Assembly (NCBI RefSeq): GCF_022398325.1
Contig: NZ_JAKEVD010000021.1
Coordinates: forward strand, 36,553 to 83,997
Length of the DNA: 47,445 bases
From: Shewanella sp. Isolate13
GTDB taxonomy: Bacteria; Pseudomonadota; Gammaproteobacteria; Enterobacterales; Shewanellaceae
Direction of reading: 5' to 3'
Every line of letters starts with the position of its first letter. Position 1 is the first letter of the stretch. Positions 8,384 through 18,906 of this stretch are shown piece by piece. The position numbers were made by a program, and so were the translations under genes. The notes under the pieces are model-generated. The model saw only the letters and a program-made list of their open reading frames with translations, made no database searches and was not told where the DNA came from.

Positions 8384-10666
8384 ATGGCTACGACATTACT
8401 AGTGCTATTGCTTATCGCAATAGTGGTTGTATTCAGTGTTAAAAATATCAGGATGCAGTTAATCACGCGTCCTGTTTTCAGTTTTTTCAAAAAAGTGCTG
8501 CCACCGCTCTCCAATACTGAGAAAGAAGCGATGGAAGCGGGTGATGTTTGGTGGGAGGGTGAGCTATTTAAAGGCAAGCCAAACTGGCAGGTACTTCACA
8601 GTTACGGTAAACCGACTCTGACCTCAGAAGAGCAGGAGTTTATCGATAACCAAGTCATGACCGCATTAACTATGATCGATGATTACAACATAGTTAATGA
8701 TAGAAAAGACTTACCGCCTGAGCTCTGGGATTACTTTAAGAAAGAGGGATTTTTCGCGCTTATCATCCCTAAAAAGTACGGCGGCAAGGCATTTTCAGCC
8801 TACGCGAACTCAACGATTGTCAGTAAAATTGCCAGCCGTAGTGTTAGTGCTGCGGTCACCGTTATGGTGCCGAACTCATTGGGCCCAGGTGAGCTATTGA
8901 CCCATTACGGTACTAGCGAGCAGAAAGATTACTGGCTACCACAACTTGCCGATGGCCGTGCGATTCCATGCTTTGCGTTAACAGGCCCAGAAGCGGGCAG
9001 TGATGCAGGCGCTATCCCCGATTCAGGTATCGTTTGCCGTCAAGAGTTTAACGGTGTAGACACCTTAGGTTTAAAGCTTAACTGGGATAAGCGTTATATT
9101 ACCCTTGCGCCAGTGGCTAATGTACTCGGTCTTGCCTTTCAAATGTATGACCCTGACGGCCTTCTCGGTGATACTAAGCATATCGGTATTACCTGTGCCT
9201 TGATCCCAACCGATCATGATGGCGTTGAGATAGGTAGCCGTCATAACCCACTCAACTTGGCCTTTATGAACGGCACAACTCGCGGTAAAGATGTGTTTAT
9301 CCCACTGGATTGGATTATCGGTGGTTCACAATACGCAGGGCGTGGTTGGAGAATGTTGGTTGAGTGCTTATCGGCAGGGCGCGGTATTTCATTGCCTGCA
9401 CTGTCAACGGCTTCAGGTCATATGGCGACCAAGACAACGACCGCTTACAGCGCCGTTCGTCAGCAGTTTGGTTTAGAGATCGGTAAATTTGAAGGCGTAC
9501 AAGAAGCGCTAGCTCGTGTGATCGCCAATACTTATCAGCTTGAAGCGGCTAGACGCTTAACCACTACCGGAATCGACTTAAAGGTTAAACCTTCTGTGGT
9601 GACTGCGATCGCTAAGTATCATATGACAGAGCTTGGCAGAAAAGTTGTCGATGATGCGATGGATATCCAGTCGGGTAAAGGGATTCAATTGGGGCCGAAG
9701 AACTATTTGGGTCACGGTTATATGGCGCTGCCAATCTCTATTACTGTTGAAGGGGCGAATATTTTAACCCGCAGCCTGATGATCTTTGGTCAAGGGGCGA
9801 CGCGTTGTCACCCATATGTATTGGCTGAAATGGAAGCGGCGGGCATGGAAGATAGCAGTGCTGGCCTTGAGCGTTTCGATGCCTTATTGCTTGGGCATAT
9901 TGGTTATGCTACGCGTAATGCCTTTAGTGCCTTGGGTAACGCCTTGACTGGAAGTCGTTTCGCTCAGTCACCTGTTAGTGGTGAAACTAAGCAGTATTAT
10001 AAAGATATGACCCGTTTATCTGCAGGTTTAGCCCTGATGACCGATGTCTCTATGTTGATCTTAGGTGGTGACTTAAAACGCAAAGAGATGCTCAGTGCGC
10101 GTATGGGCGATGTGTTAAGTCAGCTCTACTTGGGCTCAGCCACATTGAAGTTATTTGAAGATAACGGTCGTCAGTTTGATGACTTACCTGCAGTGCGCCA
10201 TGTAATGGCGACTCGCTTGCACTTAGCTGCCAAAGCGCTCGATGAAGCGATTCGTAACTTCCCTAATCGTGGCGTGGCGTTATTGCTTCGAGCATTAATT
10301 TTCCCACTGGGTAATCGCTTTAAAGACGCCAGTGACAAGCTATCGATTGAGCTTGCTAATGCGATGAGCCAGCCAGGACCTGCCCGTGACAGACTGACGT
10401 TTCTTTGTCCTGACTTTGAGGGAGATATCGGTGGTATTGCCGAAGTCGAAAATGCGTTTGTTGCTAAGCATGCATGTAAAGGCCTGTATAAAAAGCTTAA
10501 GAGTGCACAGAAAGAGGGCAGTTTGCCCGTTAAGTTAGCGCCATTGGCATTGTTTGATGCTGCGCTAGAGATATCATTGATCACCGAGCAAGAACATCAA
10601 AACTTAGTGAAAGCCGATGAGCTAAGATTAGCGGCCATCGCCGTTGATGAGTTCGAAAAGCTTTAA
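8384..10666 (+). CDS. fadE: Acyl-CoA dehydrogenase FadE
   Basis: A 760-residue FAD-dependent acyl-CoA dehydrogenase that makes trans-2-enoyl-CoA in the first step of beta-oxidation. An N-terminal membrane helix (TTLLVLLLIAIVVVFSV) fits the membrane-associated FadE type. The N-terminal, middle and C-terminal acyl-CoA dehydrogenase domains span about 85-470 (with FALTGPEAGSDAG as the middle-domain signature), followed by the DUF1974 C-terminal domain specific to FadE. Somewhat shorter than E. coli FadE (814). It is translated 5 bp after psrA and should be repressed by PsrA. Confidence 0.95.
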   Translation: MATTLLVLLLIAIVVVFSVKNIRMQLITRPVFSFFKKVLPPLSNTEKEAMEAGDVWWEGELFKGKPNWQVLHSYGKPTLTSEEQEFIDNQVMTALTMIDDYNIVNDRKDLPPELWDYFKKEGFFALIIPKKYGGKAFSAYANSTIVSKIASRSVSAAVTVMVPNSLGPGELLTHYGTSEQKDYWLPQLADGRAIPCFALTGPEAGSDAGAIPDSGIVCRQEFNGVDTLGLKLNWDKRYITLAPVANVLGLAFQMYDPDGLLGDTKHIGITCALIPTDHDGVEIGSRHNPLNLAFMNGTTRGKDVFIPLDWIIGGSQYAGRGWRMLVECLSAGRGISLPALSTASGHMATKTTTAYSAVRQQFGLEIGKFEGVQEALARVIANTYQLEAARRLTTTGIDLKVKPSVVTAIAKYHMTELGRKVVDDAMDIQSGKGIQLGPKNYLGHGYMALPISITVEGANILTRSLMIFGQGATRCHPYVLAEMEAAGMEDSSAGLERFDALLLGHIGYATRNAFSALGNALTGSRFAQSPVSGETKQYYKDMTRLSAGLALMTDVSMLILGGDLKRKEMLSARMGDVLSQLYLGSATLKLFEDNGRQFDDLPAVRHVMATRLHLAAKALDEAIRNFPNRGVALLLRALIFPLGNRFKDASDKLSIELANAMSQPGPARDRLTFLCPDFEGDIGGIAEVENAFVAKHACKGLYKKLKSAQKEGSLPVKLAPLALFDAALEISLITEQEHQNLVKADELRLAAIAVDEFEKL

Positions 10667-10683
10667 CTGATTTAAGGGGTAAT

Positions 10684-10714
10684 AAAAAAGGTACGCAATG
10701 CGTACCTTTTTTTT
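10684..10714. terminator. Bidirectional terminator fadE / pykA
   Basis: GGTACGC (10690-10696), AAT loop, GCGTACC (10700-10706), flanked by six A residues on the left and eight T residues on the right, so it can stop transcription from both sides. Confidence 0.9.
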
Positions 10715-10753
10715 AGCTAAAGCCATAAACGTTTATGGCATTATAGTATGCGC

Positions 10754-12190
10754 TTAAACGACAACAACCTTACTGGTGTTAGTGCCACCAACGGTTTCCA
10801 TCGCATCGCCCTTAGTCATCATCGCCATATCACCTTTTTGTAGGTAACCCGCTTGAGCTAAGGTGTCGAGTGCCTTTTGTGCAACCGCTTCTGGAGAATG
10901 GGTTGTCGAATCAAAGTACACTGGTTGAACACCACGATAAAGTGCCATCTTAGCCAAAGTAGACTCATGACGAGACAGAGCAAAAATTGGCAGGGCAGAG
11001 CTGATGCGTGACATCATCTCTGGAGTTGCACCTGATTCGGTCAATGCGATAATCGCCTTGATACCTTCAAGGTGGTTGGCAGCATACATGGTCGATAACG
11101 CAATGGTTTCTTCGATAGTTGTAAACTGCTGATCCAATCTGTGCTTAGACACTTGAACACTTGGGTGAGACTCGGCGCCTAAACAAACCTGAGCCATGGC
11201 TTTAACCGTTTCTTCTGGGAAGTCACCAGCTGCGGTTTCGGCGCTAAGCATTACGGCGTCAGTACCATCGAGTACTGCGTTCGCAACGTCCATCACCTCT
11301 GCACGTGTTGGCATTGGGCTAGAGATCATTGACTCCATCATTTGAGTTGCCGTGATAACAGGCTTATTCAATTGACGAGAACGGCTGATAAGCTTCTTTT
11401 GTACAGCAACAAGTGCAGGATCACCGATTTCAACACCTAAGTCACCACGAGCAACCATCACTGCATCAGATGCAATGATCACATCATCCATCGCTTCGTC
11501 TGTAGCAACGGCTTCTGCACGCTCCACTTTAGACACGATCAATGCGTTGCTACCCGCTTTACGCGCTAAATCACGTGCGTAATTAAGATCTGCTCCGCTT
11601 CTTGGGAAAGAGACGGCAAGGTAGTCAACATTAATCGCTGCAGCAGTAATGATGTCTTGCTTATCTTTTTCAGTTAGCGCTGCGGCCGAAAGACCACCGC
11701 CTTGCTTGTTGATACCTTTATTGTTTGATAAAGGACCGGCAACCGTCACAGTGGTGTGAACCTTGTTACCTTCAACACTTTCAACGCGCAACTGAACGCG
11801 ACCGTCATCAAGCATTAAGATGTCACCAAGACTGACGTCTTGTGGTAACTCTTTATAATCGATACCGACTTGGTTCTCATCACCTTCACCTTTCGCAAGA
11901 TCAGCATCAAGGGTATAGGCTTGACCAAGCTCTAACATCACCTTTTTGTTGTCTTTGAAAGTAGAGATACGGATTTTAGGACCCTGTAGATCGCCTAAAA
12001 CAGCAACATGAACACCGAGCTCTTTTGCAATCGCTCGAGTATCGTCTGCGCGTTTCTTATGATCTTCTGGTGCACCGTGAGAGAAGTTTAAGCGAACAAC
12101 GTTAGCGCCGGCAGCAATAATGCGGCGTAAGTTGTCATCACGGTCGGTGGCTGGACCCAAAGTTGTTACAATTTTGGTTCTGCGGAACAT
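10754..12190 (-). CDS. pykA: Pyruvate kinase (PykA type)
   Basis: A 478-residue pyruvate kinase converting phosphoenolpyruvate and ADP to pyruvate and ATP. The sequence tracks E. coli PykA closely: [38 protein letters not shown], the catalytic/K+ region [10 protein letters not shown], and [11 protein letters not shown] with [17 protein letters not shown]. Full length. A GGAG lies just before the ATG. It stands beside hexR, and a HexR-type site overlaps its -10, so it belongs to the HexR-controlled central carbon set. Confidence 0.95.
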   Translation of the reverse strand: MFRRTKIVTTLGPATDRDDNLRRIIAAGANVVRLNFSHGAPEDHKKRADDTRAIAKELGVHVAVLGDLQGPKIRISTFKDNKKVMLELGQAYTLDADLAKGEGDENQVGIDYKELPQDVSLGDILMLDDGRVQLRVESVEGNKVHTTVTVAGPLSNNKGINKQGGGLSAAALTEKDKQDIITAAAINVDYLAVSFPRSGADLNYARDLARKAGSNALIVSKVERAEAVATDEAMDDVIIASDAVMVARGDLGVEIGDPALVAVQKKLISRSRQLNKPVITATQMMESMISSPMPTRAEVMDVANAVLDGTDAVMLSAETAAGDFPEETVKAMAQVCLGAESHPSVQVSKHRLDQQFTTIEETIALSTMYAANHLEGIKAIIALTESGATPEMMSRISSALPIFALSRHESTLAKMALYRGVQPVYFDSTTHSPEAVAQKALDTLAQAGYLQKGDMAMMTKGDAMETVGGTNTSKVVVV

Positions 12191-12249
12191 GACATACTCC
12201 GTTAAGTTTAAAAAATTCTGACCCTATATTAACAGACAATATCCTTTAA

Positions 12250-12284
12250 TGTAGTAAAATTACGAGCAAAATGATCTAACTCAA
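12250..12284 (-). promoter_or_regulatory. pykA promoter with HexR operator
   Basis: On the minus strand TTGAGT (12279-12284), a 16-bp spacer and TAATTT (12257-12262) form a promoter. The 15-bp element TGTAGTAAAATTACG (12250-12264 on plus) matches the HexR consensus TGTAATwwwATTACA with two mismatches and covers the -10. HexR is known to act through such sites in Shewanella; its effector is KDPG, the Entner-Doudoroff intermediate. Confidence 0.75.
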
Positions 12285-12373
12285 GTTTTTAATTTTGTGA
12301 CCTATTCCAACATATAGCTGAAAACAGGCAATTCAACCTAAGCCAAATTGCCTAAATTCTTGTAGGAAGTCAG

Positions 12374-13228
12374 TTACAGAACTGGATCTTTGTCTATTCT
12401 TGATTCTTTTAACACTTCCTTTACTCGCTTCAAATTCTCACGGAAACGAGGACCTCGTCTAAGTGTAAATCCTGTCGCTAGCACATCTATTATAACTAAT
12501 TGTGCTAAACGTGAAGCCATAGGCAAGTACATATCGGTATCTTCTGGTACTTCCATTGTTACGGGAAGTGTACACACAGTTGATAGCGGCGAATGTCTGG
12601 CAGTAATGCCGATAACTGCTGCGCCATTTTCTCTCGCAAGTTTTGCGATATCGATAAGCGACTTAGTACGGCCTGTATGGGAGATCAATACCACTACATC
12701 GCCCTCGTTACTGTTTATACAGCTCATACGCTGCATAAGAACATCGTCGAAACTGATGACAGGCACATTAAAGCGGAAGAATTTATTTTGAGCGTCATGG
12801 GCAACGGAAGCTGACGCGCCTAGGCCAAAGAAGGAGATTTTTTTAGCCTGGGTAAGAATGTCTACCGCCTTGTTGATAGCAGCGGTGTCGATACTTTGTC
12901 TAGCGGTATCTAAAGAGGCCATTGAAGATTCGAAAATCTTAGTGGTGTATGAGTCAGGACTATCGTCTTCTTCAACATGGCGGCTAACATAAGGCGTACC
13001 GTTAGCTAGGCTTTGCGCTAAGTGGAGTTTAAAGTCTGGAAAGCCCTTAGTATCGAGGCGGCGACAGAAGCGGTTAACCGTTGGCTCACTTACATCTGCC
13101 ATCTTAGCCAGCGTTGCAATACTCGAGTGAATAGCGGTCTGTGGCGAAGATAAAATGACTTCTGCAACTTTACGTTCAGATTTACTAAAATGGGTAAGGC
13201 TTTTCTGCACCTTTTCTAGGGTATTCAT
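12374..13228 (-). CDS. hexR: RpiR-family regulator HexR
   Basis: A 284-residue transcription factor of the RpiR family. An N-terminal helix-turn-helix (residues 1-77, with ADVSEPTVNRFCRRL) is followed by a SIS sugar-phosphate-binding domain (about 122-260, with FFGLGASASVAHDA and VVVLISHTGRT). HexR senses 2-keto-3-deoxy-6-phosphogluconate and controls central carbon genes. The ATG at 13228 gives MNTLEKVQ, the family start; an in-frame ATG at 13246 is less likely. It is divergent from the zwf operon and next to pykA, both probable targets. Confidence 0.93.
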   Translation of the reverse strand: MNTLEKVQKSLTHFSKSERKVAEVILSSPQTAIHSSIATLAKMADVSEPTVNRFCRRLDTKGFPDFKLHLAQSLANGTPYVSRHVEEDDSPDSYTTKIFESSMASLDTARQSIDTAAINKAVDILTQAKKISFFGLGASASVAHDAQNKFFRFNVPVISFDDVLMQRMSCINSNEGDVVVLISHTGRTKSLIDIAKLARENGAAVIGITARHSPLSTVCTLPVTMEVPEDTDMYLPMASRLAQLVIIDVLATGFTLRRGPRFRENLKRVKEVLKESRIDKDPVL

Positions 13229-13466
13229 ATGCGTACGTCCACTCAATAGTAATGTAGCTTTATTATATTTTGATGAAGTTTTGAATTTGTCGTTTGATTA
13301 CCGTTAATTACAGAGCGCTATGGCCTACATTAATTTATAATGACAACAGGTACAAACACGATAATTTTTAGTAATTTTATCACGAAAGCATATCAGATTA
13401 TGGCGTAACATAGCTAATAGGCTAACTTGAAGTTTATTATAAAATTTAGATGCAATTAGTGATTTG

Positions 13467-13481
13467 TGTTGTTATATTACA
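13467..13481. promoter_or_regulatory. HexR operator upstream of zwf
   Basis: TGTTGTTATATTACA matches TGTAATwwwATTACA at all but two positions and lies 62 bp before the chosen zwf start. It overlaps TATATT, a possible -10, though no good -35 is visible. Two weaker partial matches sit nearer hexR (13253-13267 and 13298-13312), which could allow autoregulation. Confidence 0.65.
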
Positions 13482-13543
13482 ACAAACGTGTGAATACTCA
13501 TCAAAAATGATGGGGCACAGTGTCAAAAGGAGATTTTGAAGCG

Positions 13544-15016
13544 ATGGGCATTACGACACCTAAAGCCAAAGCTTGTGATTTTGTTCTATTTGGTACCAAG
13601 GGAGATCTTGCCAAGCGTAAGTTACTTCCTTCTTTATATCAGCTTGATAAAGCTAATCTGCTAAATGTCGATACAAAAATTCTCGGCGTTGCAAAAGATG
13701 AGTTTAGCCAAGAAGAATACCGTGAGCTGGTGGTAAACGCCTTAACGACTTTTGTTAAAGACAAGCTTTGTGAAGAGACGGTGAGTCGTTTCTTAGACAG
13801 ATGTCATTATGTAGGCACTAACTTTACTGAGTCTGAAGGCTATCGGGCTTTCCATGATATTCTCGAGCCAGAAAAACGCGTTATGGTGAGTTACTTTGCC
13901 ACGCCACCCGCTATTTTCGGTGATATTTGTCGTTGTCTTCACGAACAAAACCTCATTTTCCCAGACTCTCGTGTCGTTCTAGAAAAACCCATCGGTTCCG
14001 ATCTCGCAAGCTCTCGCATCATTAACGATCAAGTCTCAGCCTATTTCGAAGAAAGCCAAGTTTATCGTATCGACCATTACTTAGGTAAAGAGACGGTACA
14101 GAATCTTCTTGCGCTGCGCTTCGCTAACTCTCTCTTTGCCTCTAAGTGGGATAACCGTACTATCGATCATGTACAGCTAACGGTTGCTGAAGAGGTGGGC
14201 ATCGAAGGCCGTTGGGGTTATTTCGATAAAGCCGGTCAGATGCGTGACATGATCCAAAACCATCTTCTACAGGTATTGACCTTAGTTGCTATGGATCCAC
14301 CTGTTAACTTAGATGCTGACAATATTCGTGACGAAAAAGTCAAAGTTCTTAAGTCGCTGCGCCCAATAAACGCCGACAACATATACGAAAATACGGTTCG
14401 CGGCCAGTATAGCTCAGGCTTTTTAAAAGGAGCCCCTGTTCCGGGTTACCTTGAGGAAGAGGGCGCAAATGTTCAGTCAAACGCTGAAACCTTTGTTGCC
14501 TTGCGCGTCGATATCGACAACTGGCGCTGGGCTGGCGTGCCTTTCTACCTTCGTAGCGGTAAGCGTATGCCATTCAAGAGCTCTGAAATTGTGGTGTACT
14601 TCAAGAACCCACCGCACAACTTGTATAGCTCTAACTACCGTAACCTGCCACCTAACAAACTGACGATTAGATTGCAGCCTCACGAAGGGGTTGAAATCCA
14701 GATGTTGAACAAGGTGCCAGGTCTTGGTGAAAAGCAACGCCTGCAAACGACTAAACTGGATTTAAGTTTCTCTGAGACTTTCAAGAGCGAGCGCATTGCC
14801 GATGCCTACGAGCGTTTATTGCTTGAAGCCATGTTAGGTAATCAAGCACTGTTTGTTCGTCGTGATGAAGTCGAGCAGGCATGGAGCTGGGTCGATGGTA
14901 TTATTCAAGCTTGGGAAGAGACCGACGAGAAGCCGAAACCTTATCCAGCTGGTACTTGGGGGCCTGTAGCTTCTGTCGCGCTTATCACTAAAGACGGCCG
15001 TTCTTGGGACGAATAA
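13544..15016 (+). CDS. zwf: Glucose-6-phosphate 1-dehydrogenase
   Basis: A 490-residue enzyme that oxidises glucose-6-phosphate to 6-phosphogluconolactone. The coenzyme motif GTKGDLAKRK lies near the N terminus and the active-site RIDHYLGKE is intact. ATG 13544 is chosen because an AAGGAG lies 11 nt upstream and MGITTPKAKACDF fits the family start; the in-frame GTG at 13520 would place that AAGGAG inside the gene. First gene of the zwf-pgl-edd-eda operon. It is 9 bp from pgl. Confidence 0.95.
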   Translation: MGITTPKAKACDFVLFGTKGDLAKRKLLPSLYQLDKANLLNVDTKILGVAKDEFSQEEYRELVVNALTTFVKDKLCEETVSRFLDRCHYVGTNFTESEGYRAFHDILEPEKRVMVSYFATPPAIFGDICRCLHEQNLIFPDSRVVLEKPIGSDLASSRIINDQVSAYFEESQVYRIDHYLGKETVQNLLALRFANSLFASKWDNRTIDHVQLTVAEEVGIEGRWGYFDKAGQMRDMIQNHLLQVLTLVAMDPPVNLDADNIRDEKVKVLKSLRPINADNIYENTVRGQYSSGFLKGAPVPGYLEEEGANVQSNAETFVALRVDIDNWRWAGVPFYLRSGKRMPFKSSEIVVYFKNPPHNLYSSNYRNLPPNKLTIRLQPHEGVEIQMLNKVPGLGEKQRLQTTKLDLSFSETFKSERIADAYERLLLEAMLGNQALFVRRDEVEQAWSWVDGIIQAWEETDEKPKPYPAGTWGPVASVALITKDGRSWDE

Positions 15017-15025
15017 GGGGATCCA

Positions 15026-15730
15026 ATGATTAAAGAAACCGTTTTTAAATCATTTGATAATAAAGAAGCACTAGAGGCTCAACTTGCCGAGCGTATCGCT
15101 AATCAACTGCAAGAAGCAGTGGATTCTCGTGGTAAAGCGAGCCTAATCGTATCTGGTGGATCGACTCCGCTTAAGCTATTTGAATTGCTAAGTAAGAAGG
15201 CGATCGACTGGAGTGATGTGTTTATCACCCTTGCCGATGAGCGCTGGGTCAGTCCAGAACACGGCGATTCAAATGAGCGCTTGGTGAGAAATCACTTACT
15301 TAAAAACCGAGCCGCCAGTGCAAAGTTTCGCGGTTTAAAGAACATGTACTCTTCGCCAGAAGAGGGTTGTGACATGACCATAGAACAGCTTGGCAGTTTT
15401 CCAAAGCCATTTGATGTTGTTGTATTGGGTATGGGTAACGATGGTCATACCTGCTCTTGGTTCCCATGTGCAGCACAAGCTGAGTTAGATAACGCTTTAA
15501 CAACGAGTGACCTGTGTGTTGCAGTCAAACCAGGCAACGCACCGCATTCAAGGATCTCTTTGTCAAAATCTGCGATCTTAGCCAGCCGTCAAATCTATCT
15601 ACATATCGTTGGTGAGCAAAAACTTGATGTTTACCGACAAGCACTAGCAAACGATGACAGTCGTGAAATGCCGATCCGAGCCGTTCTCGGACAGCATAAA
15701 ACACCTGTTGATGTTTACTGGAGCGCTTAA
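15026..15730 (+). CDS. pgl: 6-phosphogluconolactonase
   Basis: A 234-residue hydrolase of the DevB/SOL type that opens 6-phosphogluconolactone to 6-phosphogluconate. The family motifs SGGSTPLKLFE, TLADERWV and GMGNDGHT are present. The usual GHTASLFP end of the last motif reads GHTCSWFP here, a small variation next to the catalytic His. AAGGGG precedes the start. Positioned between zwf and edd, exactly the step that joins them. Confidence 0.94.
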   Translation: MIKETVFKSFDNKEALEAQLAERIANQLQEAVDSRGKASLIVSGGSTPLKLFELLSKKAIDWSDVFITLADERWVSPEHGDSNERLVRNHLLKNRAASAKFRGLKNMYSSPEEGCDMTIEQLGSFPKPFDVVVLGMGNDGHTCSWFPCAAQAELDNALTTSDLCVAVKPGNAPHSRISLSKSAILASRQIYLHIVGEQKLDVYRQALANDDSREMPIRAVLGQHKTPVDVYWSA

Positions 15731-15739
15731 GGAGTAATT

Positions 15740-17566
15740 ATGCACAGCGTTGTACAATCTGTTACCGACAGAATTATTGAACGAAGCAAAGATTCTCGCG
15801 CTAAATATTTAGCGGCGCTCGATGATGCTAAGAATCAAGGGGTTCACCGCAGCGCGCTAAGTTGCGGAAACTTGGCCCACGGTTTTGCCGCTTGTAACCC
15901 AAGCGACAAGGCTTCTATCAAGCAATTGAATAAAGCCAACATAGGTATTGTCACCTCATTTAATGACATGTTATCGGCTCACCAGCCATATGGTGAATAT
16001 CCTGACATGTTGAAGCAAGCCTGTAATGAAGTCGGCAGTGTGGCTCAAGTTGCTGGCGGTGTGCCGGCAATGTGTGATGGCGTGACTCAAGGTCAACCGG
16101 GCATGGAGCTGAGTCTTTTAAGCCGTGAAGTGATCGCAATGGGCACTGCCGTTGGACTATCGCACAATATGTTCGACGGGGCGTTATTGCTCGGTATTTG
16201 CGATAAAATTGTACCGGGTCTATTGATTGGTGCACTAAGCTTTGGTCACCTGCCGATGCTGTTTGTGCCCGCAGGCCCAATGAAGTCGGGCATTCCCAAT
16301 AAAGAGAAGGCGCGCATTCGTCAAAAATATGCTCAGGGTGAAGTCGATAGAGCTGCGTTGTTAGATGCAGAGTCTAAGTCTTACCACAGCGCGGGTACTT
16401 GTACCTTCTACGGAACCGCCAACAGTAACCAGTTGATGCTTGAGGTGATGGGTCTGCAATTACCGGGCTCATCTTTCGTTAATCCTGACGATCCACTGCG
16501 TGACGTGTTAAGTAAGACTGCTGCTAAGCAAGTTTGCCGTTTAACCGAAACGGGCACGCAATATACGCCTATTGGTAAAGTGGTATCAGAGAAATCTGTG
16601 GTCAATGGCATCGTTGCACTATTGGCAACAGGTGGCTCGACTAACTTGACCATGCACATTGTTGCTGCGGCGCGTGCTGCAGGCATTATTGTCAATTGGG
16701 ATGATTTTTCAGAGCTTTCTGACGCTGTACCGCTTCTTGCACGTGTGTACCCAAATGGTCATGCCGACATCAACCACTTCCACGCTGCGGGTGGTATGGC
16801 GTTCTTAATTAAAGAGCTACTCGATGGTGGCTTGCTACATGAAGATGTCGATACCGTTGCTGGTTTTGGTCTTAAGCGTTATACCCAAGAGCCACAAATT
16901 CGTGATGGTGAACTAAAGTGGGTTGAAGGACCGCAAACAAGTTTAGACACCGAAGTGTTAACTGGACTAAATGCGCCGTTCCAAAGCAATGGTGGCCTTA
17001 AGTTACTAAAAGGTAATCTTGGTCGAGCAGTGATTAAAGTTTCTGCGGTTCAAGAGCAGCATCGCGTTGTCGAAGCTCCCGCTGTTGTTATCGATGATCA
17101 GAACAAGCTTGAAGCATTATTCAAAGCTGGTGAACTCGATAAGGACTGCGTTGTTGTCGTTAAAGGCCAAGGCCCTAAAGCCATTGGCATGCCAGAGCTA
17201 CACAAGCTCACGCCAATTCTAGGTACGCTTCAAGACAGAGGGTTCAAGGTAGCTCTGCTAACCGACGGCCGTATGTCTGGCGCATCGGGTAAAGTGCCTG
17301 CAGCGATTCATTTGACACCAGAAGCGCTAGATGGCGGTTTGATTGCTAAGATCCATAATGGTGATTTAGTTCGAGTCAATGCGACAACCGGTGAGCTATC
17401 GCTGTTAGTTGATGAATCTGAGCTCAATGCTAGAGTCGCCGATAAGGTCGATCTGCATAAAACAAGTTATGGAATGGGACGAGAGCTTTTTGGTGCACTA
17501 CGCGCTAGCTTAAGTAGTCCAGAAACTGGTGCACGCAGCACTAGTGCAATTGATGAACACTATTAG
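15740..17566 (+). CDS. edd: Phosphogluconate dehydratase
   Basis: A 608-residue dehydratase of the IlvD/Edd family that makes 2-keto-3-deoxy-6-phosphogluconate. Iron-sulfur ligands are visible in [14 protein letters not shown] and [15 protein letters not shown], along with [10 protein letters not shown] and the C-terminal [17 protein letters not shown]. Full family length. It has a strong AAGGAG ribosome site and is 9 bp after pgl. Confidence 0.95.
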   Translation: MHSVVQSVTDRIIERSKDSRAKYLAALDDAKNQGVHRSALSCGNLAHGFAACNPSDKASIKQLNKANIGIVTSFNDMLSAHQPYGEYPDMLKQACNEVGSVAQVAGGVPAMCDGVTQGQPGMELSLLSREVIAMGTAVGLSHNMFDGALLLGICDKIVPGLLIGALSFGHLPMLFVPAGPMKSGIPNKEKARIRQKYAQGEVDRAALLDAESKSYHSAGTCTFYGTANSNQLMLEVMGLQLPGSSFVNPDDPLRDVLSKTAAKQVCRLTETGTQYTPIGKVVSEKSVVNGIVALLATGGSTNLTMHIVAAARAAGIIVNWDDFSELSDAVPLLARVYPNGHADINHFHAAGGMAFLIKELLDGGLLHEDVDTVAGFGLKRYTQEPQIRDGELKWVEGPQTSLDTEVLTGLNAPFQSNGGLKLLKGNLGRAVIKVSAVQEQHRVVEAPAVVIDDQNKLEALFKAGELDKDCVVVVKGQGPKAIGMPELHKLTPILGTLQDRGFKVALLTDGRMSGASGKVPAAIHLTPEALDGGLIAKIHNGDLVRVNATTGELSLLVDESELNARVADKVDLHKTSYGMGRELFGALRASLSSPETGARSTSAIDEHY

Positions 17567-17587
17567 AGTTTAAGGAAGAGTAACGCA

Positions 17588-18235
17588 ATGCTTGAGAATA
17601 ACTGGTCAATACAGCCACAAGATATTTTTAAACGCAGCCCTATTGTTCCTGTCATGGTGATCAATAAGATTGAACATGCTGTGCCGCTTGCTAAGGCGCT
17701 TGTTGCGGGTGGCATCTCTGTTTTGGAAGTGACACTACGTACCGACTGTGCATTGGAAGCTATCACTAAGATTGCTCAAGAAGTGCCAGAAGCACTAGTG
17801 GGCGCGGGCACCATTTTAAATAAGGCACAGCTAGAGCAGGCAATTAATGCCGGCGCACAGTTTGTTATTACTCCAGGTGCAACAACGGAGCTGTTAGAGG
17901 CCGCAATGCAAGGCACAACGCCGCTCATTCCTGGCGTGGCTAGCATCTCAGAAGTGATGAAAGGTATGGCACTGGGTTACACAAACTTTAAGTTCTTCCC
18001 AGCCGAAGCGTCGGGCGGTGTGAATGCTCTTAAAGCCTTCTCTGGCCCACTTGCCGATATTCGCTTCTGTCCAACAGGTGGCATTACTCCAAGTAGCTAT
18101 AAAGATTACTTGGCACTTAAAAATGTTGACTGTATCGGTGGTAGTTGGATTGCGCCGACAGATGCGATGGAGCAGGGCGACTGGGAGCGCATTACAGCCT
18201 TGTGTAAAGAGGCGATTGGTGCACTGAAAGCTTAA
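17588..18235 (+). CDS. eda: KDPG aldolase
   Basis: A 215-residue aldolase that cleaves KDPG to pyruvate and glyceraldehyde-3-phosphate. The Schiff-base lysine lies in the [14 protein letters not shown] motif, the catalytic Glu in [10 protein letters not shown], and the phosphate-binding FCPTGGI is present. Last gene of the operon, 21 bp after edd with AAGGAAGAG upstream, and followed by a strong terminator. Its substrate is also the HexR effector, which closes a feedback loop. Confidence 0.95.
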   Translation: MLENNWSIQPQDIFKRSPIVPVMVINKIEHAVPLAKALVAGGISVLEVTLRTDCALEAITKIAQEVPEALVGAGTILNKAQLEQAINAGAQFVITPGATTELLEAAMQGTTPLIPGVASISEVMKGMALGYTNFKFFPAEASGGVNALKAFSGPLADIRFCPTGGITPSSYKDYLALKNVDCIGGSWIAPTDAMEQGDWERITALCKEAIGALKA

Positions 18236-18260
18236 TTTACCAAAGCAAATTACTCGCATA

Positions 18261-18288
18261 AAAAAGCTACCCTAAGGTAGCTTTTTTT
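18261..18288. terminator. Bidirectional terminator eda / eco
   Basis: AAAAAGCTACC (18261-18271), CTAA loop, GGTAGCTTTTT (18276-18286), then more T. An 11-bp stem with T tracts on both strands between convergent genes. Confidence 0.92.
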
Positions 18289-18315
18289 ATATCTAACTCC
18301 TTTATAGCCAAATAA

Positions 18316-18897
18316 TTATTTCGCGGCTTCACCTGAGTAGCTAAATGGCGACTCCACTTTCCATACGCGGTAACGCACCTGCGTATTTTCTGGTAGATAG
18401 AATACTTTAGGTAAGCGGCTATCGTATTTCAGCATCAGATCATCACGGATCGGCAAGAACTTTTCTGTTTTAGCTTGATCGAAGCAGGCCATCATAGTGC
18501 TAGGCCCCTCGCTAATTGAGTCTACTTGATAATAGTTATAACCCCATCCTTTCACCGAGTGCTGCTTGAGCTCACCATTTAAACCATGCTTGTTACAGTC
18601 GACCATTTTTGTTTGTCCAATCTGGATCTCTACCCTGTAGTCCGCTTCATTTTCAAGCTTAGGTAAGGTCAATATATGCTGGACTTGACCTGTTTGTGGG
18701 GCTGGAAACATCTTAGTCTCTTTTGTCGTACTGTAGTCATTAGCCGTATACATTTGCGCGCTGATCATATTTTGATTAACTCCAGATGGATGAGCTGGAC
18801 TGGTTGCACTGGCATTGAATGAAAAGGCCGAAAGAATCAAAGAAGAAGCCAAAAGAGTACGAGTAAAACGTGTGTTACCAGTAGTGAATAAAGTCAT
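18316..18897 (-). CDS. eco: Ecotin, periplasmic serine protease inhibitor
   Basis: A 193-residue exported inhibitor of trypsin-fold proteases. After a signal peptide (cleavage near ...FNASA, about residue 31) the mature part follows ecotin: [36 protein letters not shown] and [13 protein letters not shown]. The reactive-site STMMAC loop has Met at P1 as in E. coli ecotin, giving broad specificity, and the two cysteines that brace that loop are present. The N terminus is longer than in E. coli. A terminator-like hairpin sits just before its ribosome site. Confidence 0.93.
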   Translation of the reverse strand: MTLFTTGNTRFTRTLLASSLILSAFSFNASATSPAHPSGVNQNMISAQMYTANDYSTTKETKMFPAPQTGQVQHILTLPKLENEADYRVEIQIGQTKMVDCNKHGLNGELKQHSVKGWGYNYYQVDSISEGPSTMMACFDQAKTEKFLPIRDDLMLKYDSRLPKVFYLPENTQVRYRVWKVESPFSYSGEAAK

Positions 18898-18906
18898 AAA
18901 ATCTCC

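Noticed and set aside
10171..10584. A 137-codon minus-strand frame inside fadE
   Set aside because: It lies wholly within a well-supported gene and shows no recognisable protein pattern.
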